Assembly (NCBI GenBank): GCA_005789055.1
Contig: SYAA01000131.1
Span: 1-9,307 of the forward strand
Direction of reading: 5' to 3'
Source of the DNA: Actinomycetota bacterium
GTDB taxonomy: Bacteria; Actinomycetota; Actinomycetes; Mycobacteriales; Mycobacteriaceae
DNA: 9,307 bases
The translations under genes and the position numbers were made by a program. The notes under the pieces are model-generated. The model was not told the origin of the DNA and searched no databases. It was given only the letters and a program-made list of their open reading frames with translations. Shown here piece by piece: positions 1 through 6,639 of the stretch. Each line of letters opens with the position of its first letter. The stretch's first letter is position 1.

Positions 1-681
1 CCGTGTGCCGACCGATCCAGCGTTACCGCGCTCATTCAGGCCCGCGGGCTTGTCGATGTGGTGATCCCGCGTGGGGGAGCGGGACTGATCGACGCCGTCG
101 TCCGTGACGCGACCGTGCCGACCATTGAGACCGGTGTCGGTAACTGCCACGTCTACATTCACGCCGACGCCGACCTCGACGTCGCCGAGCGAATCGTGTT
201 GAACGCCAAAACCCGTCGCACGAGTGTCTGCAATGCCGCTGAGACGTTGCTGATCGACGCCAGCATCGCCGACACCGCCGGACCGAGGCTCGTCGGTGCC
301 CTGCAGCGGGCCGGGGTCACCGTGCACCACAATCCCACCGAGGAACAACTGCGCGCCGAGTTTCTCTCGATGGACATCGCGCTGGCATTCGTCGATGGTC
401 TGGACGATGCCATCGAGCACATCAACACCTACGGCACCGGCCATACCGAGGCGATCGTCACCGGCGATCTGGCGGCCGCGCACCGCTTCACCGAACGGGT
501 GGATGCAGCGGCGGTGATGGTGAACGCCTCCACTGCGTTCACCGACGGCGAGCAGTTCGGTTTCGGTGCCGAGATCGGGATCTCCACCCAGAAATTGCAC
601 GCCCGCGGACCGATGGGTCTGCCCGAACTGACCTCGACCAAGTGGATCGTCATCGGCGATGGCCACACCCGACCCGCCTGA
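1..681 (+). CDS. proA: Gamma-glutamyl phosphate reductase, C-terminal part (5'-truncated by window)
   Basis: This is the C-terminal 226 residues of a protein usually about 415 residues long; the frame is open from base 1 and ends in TGA at 679-681. ProA is a cytosolic enzyme that reduces L-glutamyl-5-phosphate to glutamate-5-semialdehyde with NADPH, the second step of proline synthesis. Visible family signatures are the catalytic-cysteine segment [11 protein letters not shown] (Cys at residue 77 of the visible part), the [10 protein letters not shown] segment, and the strongly conserved C-terminal stretch with [18 protein letters not shown] and [14 protein letters not shown]. The aldehyde-dehydrogenase-like fold and the thiohemiacetal role of the Cys are family knowledge. 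Nothing suggests the gene is broken. It lies directly upstream of the MoxR gene (30-nt gap), the same order as M. tuberculosis Rv2427c-Rv2426c as I recall it. Confidence 0.96.
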   Translation, partial: PCADRSSVTALIQARGLVDVVIPRGGAGLIDAVVRDATVPTIETGVGNCHVYIHADADLDVAERIVLNAKTRRTSVCNAAETLLIDASIADTAGPRLVGALQRAGVTVHHNPTEEQLRAEFLSMDIALAFVDGLDDAIEHINTYGTGHTEAIVTGDLAAAHRFTERVDAAAVMVNASTAFTDGEQFGFGAEIGISTQKLHARGPMGLPELTSTKWIVIGDGHTRPA

Positions 682-708
682 CCGCATGGAGACCTGACCG
701 CATGGAGA
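677..708 (+). repeat. Perfect 16-bp tandem duplication across the proA stop and moxR leader
   Basis: The 16-mer cctgaccgcatggaga occurs at 677-692 and is repeated without a gap at 693-708. The first copy contains the proA TGA stop. Both copies contain ATG and GGAGA. The second GGAGA (704-708) is the only Shine-Dalgarno-like sequence before the GTG start of the MoxR gene at 712, at a short 3-nt spacing. Each ATG opens a tiny reading frame, three codons from 686 and five codons from 702; the latter ends at 719, inside the MoxR start region. Confidence 0.9.
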
Positions 709-711
709 ACA

Positions 712-1590
712 GTGACTGAATCGCAGGCACGTACGGCACCGCTGTTCGCCGACATCGATGATGTCGCGCGCAGACTTGCCGAGACCGGGTATCTGCCCGA
801 TACCGCCACCGCAACAGCGGTTTTCCTGGCCGACCGGCTCGGAAAACCACTTCTCGTCGAGGGCCCCGCCGGTGTCGGTAAGACCGAGCTGGCCCGCGCC
901 GTAGCGCAGTGCACCAGCTCAGATCTGGTGCGGCTGCAGTGCTACGAGGGTGTGGACGAGGCGCGTGCGCTCTATGAGTGGAACCATGCCAAACAGATCC
1001 TGCGCATCCAATCCGGAGCCGGTGATTGGGAGTCCACCAAATCCGACGTGTTCAGTGAGGAATTCCTGCTGTCGCGCCCTCTGCTCACCGCGATCCGGCG
1101 CGCCGAACCCACCGTTCTGCTGATCGACGAGACCGACAAGGCGGACATCGAGATCGAGGGCCTGCTGCTGGAGGTGCTCAGTGACTTCGCGGTCACGATC
1201 CCGGAACTGGGCACCATCACCGCCACCCGCACTCCCTTCGTGGTCCTCACCTCCAATGCCACCCGGGAGCTCTCGGAGGCGCTCAAACGCCGTTGCCTCT
1301 TCCTGCACATCGACTTCCCGGATGCCGAACTCGAGCGGCGGATTCTGCTCTCCCGGGTGCCGGAACTTCCCGAGCGTCTCGCCACCGAACTGGTCCGCAT
1401 CATCGGCGTGCTCCGCGGAATGCAACTCAAGAAGGTTCCGTCGGTAGCCGAGACCATCGACTGGGGGCGCACCATTCTGGCGCTGGGTACGGACACCATC
1501 GACGACGCCACGATCGCCTCGACGCTGGGCGTGGTGCTCAAGCACCAGTCCGATCAGGTGCGTGCCGCCGGTGAACTCCGGTTGAACTGA
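712..1590 (+). CDS. MoxR-family AAA+ ATPase (CoxD-like)
   Basis: A 292-residue AAA+ ATPase. Walker A is GPAGVGKT (residues 51-58), Walker B is VLLIDE (135-140), sensor 1 is TSN (180-182), a likely arginine finger lies in ALKRRC (190-195), and a C-terminal helical lid includes SVAETIDWGR (244-253). MoxR ATPases act as chaperone-like remodelers, typically paired with a VWA-domain protein encoded next door. That partner is present 11 nt downstream. Length and motif order fit the CoxD/APE2220-type MoxR group, which in other bacteria helps mature molybdenum CO dehydrogenase; no such enzyme is encoded here, so the client is unknown. The GTG start at 712 was chosen because the predicted N-terminus (TxPLFADIDDVARRL) resembles what I recall of M. 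tuberculosis Rv2426c, and no in-frame alternative has a better ribosome-binding site. Probably co-transcribed with proA. Family is certain; client and role are not. Confidence 0.93.
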   Translation: MTESQARTAPLFADIDDVARRLAETGYLPDTATATAVFLADRLGKPLLVEGPAGVGKTELARAVAQCTSSDLVRLQCYEGVDEARALYEWNHAKQILRIQSGAGDWESTKSDVFSEEFLLSRPLLTAIRRAEPTVLLIDETDKADIEIEGLLLEVLSDFAVTIPELGTITATRTPFVVLTSNATRELSEALKRRCLFLHIDFPDAELERRILLSRVPELPERLATELVRIIGVLRGMQLKKVPSVAETIDWGRTILALGTDTIDDATIASTLGVVLKHQSDQVRAAGELRLN

Positions 1591-1601
1591 CGGCATCGAC
1601 G

Positions 1602-3050
1602 ATGGCCAACCGCCGAACCCGGCCCGCCCAACCGCTGGCTCCGCACGGCCTGCCCGGCCACCTTGTCGGATTCGTCGAAGCCCTGCGTTCCCACGGCATC
1701 TCGGTGGGACCCTCGGAAACTGTTGACGCTGGCCGGGTGATGACGGTGCTCGGCCTGGGTGACCGTGAGGTGTTGCGGGAAGGCCTGGCCTGTGCGGTGC
1801 TACGCCGGTCCGATCACCGGGTTACCTACGACGCCCTGTTCGACCTGTGGTGGCCGGCCGCCCTCGGCGATCGCACGGTTCTGACCGACGAGGACTCTGA
1901 GGGTGCGCCGGGACCGGAGGCATTGTCGCCGGAGGACCTTGAGGCGATGCGGTCGATGCTGCTGGATCTGCTCGCCGACAATCCTGATATCTCAGACCTC
2001 GACGAGCGACTGGTGGCCATGATCGCGGCGATCGTCGAGGCGCACGGACGGTACGCCTCCAGTCGGGGCCCGTCCTACTCGTCGTATCAGGCGCTGAAGG
2101 CGATGGGACTCGATCAACTCGAGGGTCGTCTGCTGGCCGGGTTGTTGGCACCCTACGGCGACGACCCATCTCCCACGCAGGAGCAGATCGCCAAAGCCGT
2201 TGCAGCGCGCCAGATCGCGCAACTGCGAAGGATGGTTGAGGGTGAGACCAAGCGGCGTACCGCCGAGCAACTAGGCCGCGAACACGTCCAGACCTACGGG
2301 ATCCCGCAATTGGCCGAGAACGTCGAGTTCCTCCGTGCTTCGGGTGATCAAATGCGTCAGATGCGCCGGGTGGTGGCCCCGTTGGCTCGCACCCTGGCCA
2401 CTCGACTCGCGGCTCGGCGGCGTCGGTCCCGGGCCGGTGCGATCGATTTGCGCAAGACGCTGCGGAAGTCGATGTCGACCGGCGGCGTGCCGATCGACCT
2501 GGTGCTGCGCAAGCCGCGGCCGGCGCGGCCGGAACTGGTGGTGCTCTGCGATGTGTCCGGTTCGGTGGCCGGGTTCAGTCACTTCACCCTGCTGCTCGTG
2601 CACGCGTTGCGCCAGCAGTTCTCGCGCGTTCGCGTCTTCGCGTTCATCGACACCACCGACGAGGTGACGCACCTGTTCGGTCCGGATGCCGATCTGGCGG
2701 TGGCGGTTCAGCGCATCACCCGTGAGGCCGGCGTCTACACCCGCGACGGGCATTCCGATTACGGCAACGCTTTCGTCTCGTTCACCGAGAACTTCCACAA
2801 TGTGCTCTCGCCGCGGAGTTCGCTGCTGGTTCTGGGTGATGGCCGCACCAACTATCGCAATCCCGCCGTCGACGTTCTGGCGCACATGGTGACTGCCAGT
2901 CGTCACGCGCACTGGCTCAACCCCGAACCCAGGCACCTGTGGGGCAGCGGTGATTCGGCGGTCCCGCGTTATGCCGACGTCATCACCATGCACGAATGCC
3001 GGTCGGCGAAGCAGTTGGCCGCGGTTATCGACCAGTTGCTGCCGGTGTGA
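1602..3050 (+). CDS. VWA-domain protein, CoxE-like partner of MoxR
   Basis: A 482-residue cytosolic protein; no signal peptide or membrane segment is visible. The C-terminal third is a von Willebrand factor A domain of the CoxE type. Its metal-ion-dependent adhesion site begins [15 protein letters not shown], with DVSGS at residues 317-321, and a later conserved loop [13 protein letters not shown] lies at about 409-421. The N-terminal ~260 residues are helical, with an acidic linker (95-115) and a very basic stretch around 268-290 ([12 protein letters not shown]). MoxR ATPase/VWA pairs are a well-established module in which the VWA protein binds Mg2+ and is thought to bridge client and ATPase. 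The ATG at 1602 lies 11 nt after the MoxR stop. In M. tuberculosis the counterpart is Rv2425c. The client protein is unknown. nadD follows after 37 nt. Confidence 0.9.
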   Translation: MANRRTRPAQPLAPHGLPGHLVGFVEALRSHGISVGPSETVDAGRVMTVLGLGDREVLREGLACAVLRRSDHRVTYDALFDLWWPAALGDRTVLTDEDSEGAPGPEALSPEDLEAMRSMLLDLLADNPDISDLDERLVAMIAAIVEAHGRYASSRGPSYSSYQALKAMGLDQLEGRLLAGLLAPYGDDPSPTQEQIAKAVAARQIAQLRRMVEGETKRRTAEQLGREHVQTYGIPQLAENVEFLRASGDQMRQMRRVVAPLARTLATRLAARRRRSRAGAIDLRKTLRKSMSTGGVPIDLVLRKPRPARPELVVLCDVSGSVAGFSHFTLLLVHALRQQFSRVRVFAFIDTTDEVTHLFGPDADLAVAVQRITREAGVYTRDGHSDYGNAFVSFTENFHNVLSPRSSLLVLGDGRTNYRNPAVDVLAHMVTASRHAHWLNPEPRHLWGSGDSAVPRYADVITMHECRSAKQLAAVIDQLLPV

Positions 3051-3087
3051 GAAGTTGCTGCCGACATCAGAAGTAGGCTCTCCCATC

Positions 3088-3702
3088 GTGACGTCTCGGC
3101 GCAGACTCGGCGTGATGGGTGGGACCTTCGATCCCATCCACAACGGTCACCTGGTCGCGGCCAGTGAGGTCGCTGACCTCTTCGATCTCGATGAGGTGGT
3201 GTTCGTTCCGACCGGCCAACCCTGGCAGAAGACGCGTCATGTCACCGCGGCCGAGGACCGCTACCTGATGACCGTCATCGCCACCGCATCCAACCCGCGG
3301 TTCTCGGTCAGTCGGGCCGACATCGACCGGGGCGGGCCGACGTACACGACCGACACCCTGCGCGATCTTGCCGCGTCGCACCCGAATTGCGACCTGTACT
3401 TCATCACCGGCGCGGATGCGCTGGCTTCGATCCTGACCTGGCAGGGCTGGGAGGAGCTGTTCGGGCTGGCCAGGTTCGTCGGGGTGAGCCGACCCGGCTA
3501 CGAGCTCACCGACTCCCACATCACTGACGTCGTGGAACGGCTTCCCGATGACGCGCTCAGCCTCGTCGAGATACCGGCGTTGGCCATTTCATCCAGTGAG
3601 TGCCGTGCGCGTGCGGCCGACTCGCGGCCGATCTGGTACCTGGTGCCCGACGGCGTCGTGCAGTACGTCACCAAGCGCAACCTGTATCGGCGGGAACTGT
3701 GA
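3088..3702 (+). CDS. nadD: Nicotinate-nucleotide adenylyltransferase
   Basis: A 204-residue cytosolic enzyme that joins nicotinate mononucleotide and ATP to give nicotinate adenine dinucleotide and pyrophosphate, a step shared by de novo and salvage NAD synthesis. It has the nucleotidyltransferase motif [12 protein letters not shown] (11-22, HxGH type), the TGAD segment (107-110) and the second ATP-binding motif ISSSECR (167-173). The frame is open back to 2950, inside the VWA gene, but homology begins just before the GGTFDP motif. I chose GTG at 3088, which places [13 protein letters not shown] near the N-terminus; ATG at 3115 would give 195 residues and is the main alternative. There is no strong Shine-Dalgarno before either. 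The stop overlaps the rsfS start (GTGA, 3699-3702), so translation is probably coupled. NadD is essential in M. tuberculosis (Rv2421c). Confidence 0.95.
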   Translation: MTSRRRLGVMGGTFDPIHNGHLVAASEVADLFDLDEVVFVPTGQPWQKTRHVTAAEDRYLMTVIATASNPRFSVSRADIDRGGPTYTTDTLRDLAASHPNCDLYFITGADALASILTWQGWEELFGLARFVGVSRPGYELTDSHITDVVERLPDDALSLVEIPALAISSSECRARAADSRPIWYLVPDGVVQYVTKRNLYRREL

Positions 3703-4085
3703 CGGCCTCCCCGGAAGCGGTTGCGATGGCGACCGTGGCGGCGCGAGCCGCCGCCGCCAAGCTCGCAGAGGACATCGTCGTGATCGACGTGTCAGGTCAA
3801 CTGGTGATCACCGATTGCTTCGTCATCGCCTCGGCGTCCAACGAACGGCAGGCCAACGCGATCGTCGATGAGGTCGAGGAGAAGATGCGTCTGGCCGGGC
3901 ACAGACCGGCCCGCCGGGAGGGAACCCGGGAGGGCCGCTGGGTGCTGCTGGACTTCTTCGACATCGTCGTGCACGTCCAGCACACCGACGAGCGCAATTT
4001 CTATGCCCTGGACCGGTTGTGGCGAGACTGCCCGGTCCTCGACGTGGACCTCGACGCACAGACTCCCGCCGGCGAGTCGCCGTGA
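3699..4085 (+). CDS. rsfS: Ribosomal silencing factor RsfS (DUF143/Iojap family)
   Basis: A 128-residue protein of the RsfS/Iojap family. Family members bind protein uL14 on the 50S subunit and block joining to the 30S subunit, lowering translation under starvation or in stationary phase. The sequence shows a helical N-terminus, the core [27 protein letters not shown] (25-51), GREGRW-like residues near 73-81, and the signature [24 protein letters not shown] (85-108). Length is normal for the family. The GTG start at 3699 overlaps the nadD stop by 4 nt, and the longer open frame from 3600 lies inside nadD without family similarity. The nadD-rsfS pairing is widely conserved in bacteria. The gene's own stop overlaps the gpgP GTG by 4 nt. 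Counterpart of Rv2420c. Confidence 0.94.
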   Translation: MTASPEAVAMATVAARAAAAKLAEDIVVIDVSGQLVITDCFVIASASNERQANAIVDEVEEKMRLAGHRPARREGTREGRWVLLDFFDIVVHVQHTDERNFYALDRLWRDCPVLDVDLDAQTPAGESP

Positions 4086-4750
4086 GGGTGCGGCGGTTGG
4101 TGATGTTGCGCCACGGCCAGACCGAGTTCAACGCCGACAGCAGGATGCAGGGTCAGATCGACACTGATCTGACCGACCTCGGCCGGGCCCAGGCCCTGGC
4201 CGCCGCGGAGGTGCTCGCGACCCGGCAGCCGTTGCTCGTTGTCTCCTCCGATCTGCGTCGGGCTTACGACACCGCCGCGACGTTGGCGCGGTGCTGCGAA
4301 CTGCGGGTCCGCACCGACGCCCGGTTGCGGGAGACCCACCTGGGGGACTGGCAGGGACTTACTCATGAGCAGGTCGATGCGGGCGCACCCGGTGCGCGGA
4401 CGGCATGGCGCGATGACGCGACCTGGGCGCCGCACGGCGGGGAGAGTCGCGTCGACGTCGCCGATCGCAGCGTGCCATTGGTTGCCGAATTGGTTGCCGG
4501 GGAACCGGACTGGGGGAGCGACGACGCCGACCGGCCGGTGGTACTAGTGGCGCACGGCGGATTGATCGCCGCACTGTGCGCCGCGCTTCTCGACCTGCCG
4601 GTGGCCAACTGGCCGGTGCTGGGCGGGATGGGCAATGCCAGTTGGGCGCAGTTATCCGGTCACGGCGGCGCGAACGCGGGGTTTGCCGACCTGCGCTGGC
4701 GTCTCGACGTCTGGAACGCATCCGCTCAGGTCGCCAACGATGTCCTCTGA
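4082..4750 (+). CDS. gpgP: Glucosyl-3-phosphoglycerate phosphatase
   Basis: A 222-residue member of the histidine phosphatase (phosphoglycerate mutase-like) superfamily. GpgP removes phosphate from glucosyl-3-phosphoglycerate to give glucosylglycerate, the second step of methylglucose lipopolysaccharide synthesis in mycobacteria. Active-site features are the LRHGQT motif (9-14; nucleophile His11, with Arg10), Arg60 in [10 protein letters not shown], Glu84 in [13 protein letters not shown], and His158 in [12 protein letters not shown]. The C-terminal stretch [13 protein letters not shown] and [13 protein letters not shown] closely resembles M. tuberculosis Rv2419c as I remember it, which supports the specific assignment over a general phosphoglycerate mutase. 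The GTG at 4082 gives the expected N-terminus and a GTGA overlap with rsfS. It also overlaps octT by 11 nt, tying two steps of the same pathway together. Confidence 0.94.
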   Translation: MRVRRLVMLRHGQTEFNADSRMQGQIDTDLTDLGRAQALAAAEVLATRQPLLVVSSDLRRAYDTAATLARCCELRVRTDARLRETHLGDWQGLTHEQVDAGAPGARTAWRDDATWAPHGGESRVDVADRSVPLVAELVAGEPDWGSDDADRPVVLVAHGGLIAALCAALLDLPVANWPVLGGMGNASWAQLSGHGGANAGFADLRWRLDVWNASAQVANDVL

Positions 4751-5492
4751 GCCTGTTCCAATCCCGAGTCGCCGCGCTCTGCTGGTGTTTGCGGACTCGC
4801 TGTCCTATTACGGACCGCAGGGCGGCCTGCCCGCCGACGACCCGCGCATCTGGCCCACTATCGTTGCCTCCCAGCTGGGTTGGGATCTTGAACTCATCGG
4901 CCGGATCGGTTGGACCTGTCGTGATGTGTGGTGGGCGGCCACCCAGGACCCGAGGTCCTGGGCAGCCGTGCCGCGTGCGGGCGCGGTGATCTTCGCGACC
5001 AGTGGCATGGACTCGCTGCCATCGCCCTTGCCGACCGCGATCCGGGAGTCAATCCGCTACGTGCGTCCACCGTGGTTACGCCGTTGGGTGCGCGACTCCT
5101 ACGGCTGGCTACAACCGCGACTTTCTCCGGTGGCGCGATCGGCACTTCCTCCGCGTCTGAGCGTCGAGTACCTCGAGATGACCCGTGGCGCAATCGACTT
5201 CAACCGTCCCGGTATCCCGATTGTGGCGTGTTTGCCGTCGGTCCATATCGCGCCGACCTACGGCCACTCGCATCGCGGCCGCCCGGGAACTGTCGAGGCG
5301 ATCACGCCGTGGGCAGCGAAGCACGGTATCCCGCTAGTGGACCTCAAAAAAGCCGTCGAACCGCACATCCTCGGTGGCCGGGGTAATCCGGACGGGATCC
5401 ACTGGAACTTCGAGGCACACTCCGCAGTCGCCGAGTTGATGCTCAGAGCGCTCGCCGAAACGGGTGTAACGCCTGAAGAAGATCGGGCGTGA
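4740..5492 (+). CDS. octT: MGLP octanoyltransferase OctT (SGNH hydrolase-like)
   Basis: A 250-residue SGNH/GDSL-fold protein matching M. tuberculosis Rv2418c, which has been characterised as OctT. It transfers octanoate from octanoyl-CoA onto early glucosylglycerate-type intermediates of methylglucose lipopolysaccharide. Visible SGNH elements are the nucleophile block [12 protein letters not shown] (Ser20 after Asp19) and the C-terminal Asp-His pair in [12 protein letters not shown] (Asp218, His221). The conserved segments [18 protein letters not shown] (55-72) and [13 protein letters not shown] (107-119) are typical of this mycobacterial subfamily. The ATG at 4740 overlaps the end of gpgP by 11 nt. 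The open frame extends upstream to 4635 inside gpgP, but that part has no family similarity. degV follows after 3 nt. Confidence 0.88.
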   Translation: MSSEPVPIPSRRALLVFADSLSYYGPQGGLPADDPRIWPTIVASQLGWDLELIGRIGWTCRDVWWAATQDPRSWAAVPRAGAVIFATSGMDSLPSPLPTAIRESIRYVRPPWLRRWVRDSYGWLQPRLSPVARSALPPRLSVEYLEMTRGAIDFNRPGIPIVACLPSVHIAPTYGHSHRGRPGTVEAITPWAAKHGIPLVDLKKAVEPHILGGRGNPDGIHWNFEAHSAVAELMLRALAETGVTPEEDRA

Positions 5493-5495
5493 GCG

Positions 5496-6329
5496 GTGCC
5501 GGTGATCGTGGTGACCGACTCCTCGGCCCGACTGCCCGCCGATGCGATCGCCGAAGGGGAGATCCGGGTAGTGCCACTGCATGTCCTGGTCGACGGCGAC
5601 GACCTGCGCGACGGTATCGACGAGGCGCCGCCTGACCTCTACCAGCGAAACGTCACCACCGCCGGAGCCAGTCCGACCGAACTGACGGCGGTGTATCAAC
5701 AGGCTCTCGCGGACTCTCGTGGTGACGGTGTCGTGGCAGTTCACATCTCCACGGCGCTGTCGAGCACCCTCGGGGCCGGCCAGCACGCGGCACGTGAGTT
5801 CGGCGGTGCGGTGCGGGTGGTCGACTCGAAGTCGGCGGGCATGGGTACCGGTTTCGTCGCATTGGCCGCCGCGCGTGCGGCATCGGGGGGTGCTGATCTC
5901 GATACCGTCGCCGCGGAAGCGGAATCGACGGTGTCGCGGGTGCATGCCTTCCTGGTGGTGCAACGCCTGGAGAACCTGCGCCGCAGCGGCCGGATCACCG
6001 CTGCCGCGTCCTGGTTGGGCACCGCACTGGCGCTCAAGCCACTGCTGCGCATCGATGACGGCACGTTGGTGCTGGCTCAGCGGGTACGTACCACCTCCAA
6101 GGCGACCGTGGCGATGGTCGAACAGGTGCTCGCCGTGGTGGGGGAGCGTCGGGCCGAGCTGGCGGTGCACCACGTCGATAATCCCGCCGGCGCCGCCGAG
6201 GTCGCGGCAACGTTGGCCGGTGCGCTGCCGGGGTGCGGCCCGGTGATCGTCACCGATCTGGGTCCGGTGCTCGGGGTGCACTTGGGCCCGGGTGCGGTCG
6301 GGGTGGTGCTGGCACTGGAGCCCGACTGA
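5496..6329 (+). CDS. DegV-family fatty-acid-binding protein
   Basis: A 277-residue cytosolic DegV-family protein. Known members bind a single fatty acid between two alpha/beta domains; in Firmicutes they are the FakB subunits that present fatty acids to the kinase FakA. Family landmarks are VTDSSARLP (6-14), TTAGASPTE (54-62), HISTALSSTLG (83-93), DSKSAGMGTGF (110-120) and RLENLRRSGRITAAASWLG (157-175), followed by LALKPLL. The GTG at 5496 starts 3 nt after the octT stop, so the gene is almost certainly in the same transcript. No Shine-Dalgarno sits at ideal distance: GAAGAAGA at 5474-5482 is about 14 nt upstream, so coupling to octT translation is likely. It corresponds to Rv2417c. No FakA homologue is visible here; the ligand is unknown. 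Confidence 0.92.
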   Translation: MPVIVVTDSSARLPADAIAEGEIRVVPLHVLVDGDDLRDGIDEAPPDLYQRNVTTAGASPTELTAVYQQALADSRGDGVVAVHISTALSSTLGAGQHAAREFGGAVRVVDSKSAGMGTGFVALAAARAASGGADLDTVAAEAESTVSRVHAFLVVQRLENLRRSGRITAAASWLGTALALKPLLRIDDGTLVLAQRVRTTSKATVAMVEQVLAVVGERRAELAVHHVDNPAGAAEVAATLAGALPGCGPVIVTDLGPVLGVHLGPGAVGVVLALEPD

Positions 6330-6420
6330 CGACCGCTATCTGTCCCATTGGGCGGGTGGGCACTTAAGTTGCTCAGCTCGGGCGCTCATTCAGATCGGCG
6401 AGAGTTGCCGTCATGACCAG

Positions 6421-6439
6421 GGGTTCGTTGGCCGAACCC
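6421..6439. repeat. 7-bp perfect inverted repeat upstream of the Asn-rich gene
   Basis: GGGTTCG (6421-6427) and CGAACCC (6433-6439) are perfect inverted copies around the 5-nt spacer TTGGC. The repeat lies 92 nt after the degV stop and just upstream of a TANNNT box. No T-run follows, so it is a poor intrinsic terminator by standard rules, although mycobacterial terminators often lack a clear U tract. If the nearby -10 is real, the repeat covers roughly -39 to -21, where a repressor or activator site would act. Either reading is possible. Confidence 0.5.
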
Positions 6440-6447
6440 TCACCCGA

Positions 6448-6453
6448 TAGCAT
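6448..6453 (+). promoter_or_regulatory. Candidate -10 box for the Asn-rich gene
   Basis: TAGCAT fits the mycobacterial housekeeping -10 pattern TANNNT. It would place transcription start near 6460, giving a leader of about 39 nt. No convincing -35 is present at 17 nt; TTGGCC at 6428-6433 is only 14 nt upstream, inside the inverted repeat. The rest of the 6330-6498 gap holds nothing else I recognise. The change of gene type after degV makes an independent promoter here reasonable. Confidence 0.35.
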
Positions 6454-6485
6454 GCCAACGTTCCCGACTCGATTTTCCGTTCAAC

Positions 6486-6490
6486 AGGAG
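6486..6490 (+). promoter_or_regulatory. Ribosome-binding site fixing the start of the Asn-rich gene
   Basis: AGGAG lies 8 nt before ATG 6499. The other candidate starts in the same frame (ATG at 6529 and 6535) have no such sequence at the right distance, so this site decides for the longer N-terminus. Confidence 0.75.
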
Positions 6491-6498
6491 CTTTCCGA

Positions 6499-6639
6499 AT
6501 GCCATTTGCCCCAAGCCTGCGACGCTGTATGCCCATGAACCGGTCAGGCTTGATTCGGCATGCTGTTTTGGCCGGCGCGGCGGTCGGCGCAACCGCAGCA
6601 GGGATGCTCTTCGGCGCTGCCTCGCCAGTCGCAAACGCA
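6499..6639 (+). other. Predicted Sec signal peptide coding region
   Basis: This encodes residues 1-47, with arginines at 8, 9, 15 and 20, a hydrophobic alanine-rich core and an AxA motif (ANA) before DVGG. There is no twin-arginine motif followed by the usual pattern, and no lipobox cysteine near the cleavage site; the only Cys (10) lies before the core. Export by Sec and release by signal peptidase I is the simplest reading. Confidence 0.75.

Noticed and set aside
919..1596. Minus-strand open frame (225 codons) opposite the MoxR gene
   Set aside because: The plus-strand frame has complete AAA+ motifs. The minus frame is low-complexity and Gln/Gly-rich, without motifs or a ribosome-binding site.
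3033..3063. Direct repeat of agttgctgccg around the VWA stop codon
   Set aside because: It is an 11-mer repeated once across the gene end; too short and isolated to assign a role.
2271..3143. Minus-strand open frame (290 codons) opposite the VWA gene
   Set aside because: It covers the conserved VWA domain and the nadD start on the other strand; it has an Arg/His-rich shadow composition and no family signature.
5334..6281. Long minus-strand open frame (315 codons) opposite octT and degV
   Set aside because: It is an antisense shadow of two well-supported genes in GC-rich DNA; the translation has no recognisable domain and its composition is that of a complementary frame.
6413..6538. 41-codon plus-strand frame between degV and the repeat gene
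   Set aside because: It overlaps the start of the secreted protein in another frame, has no ribosome-binding site, spans the predicted promoter and has no recognisable sequence.
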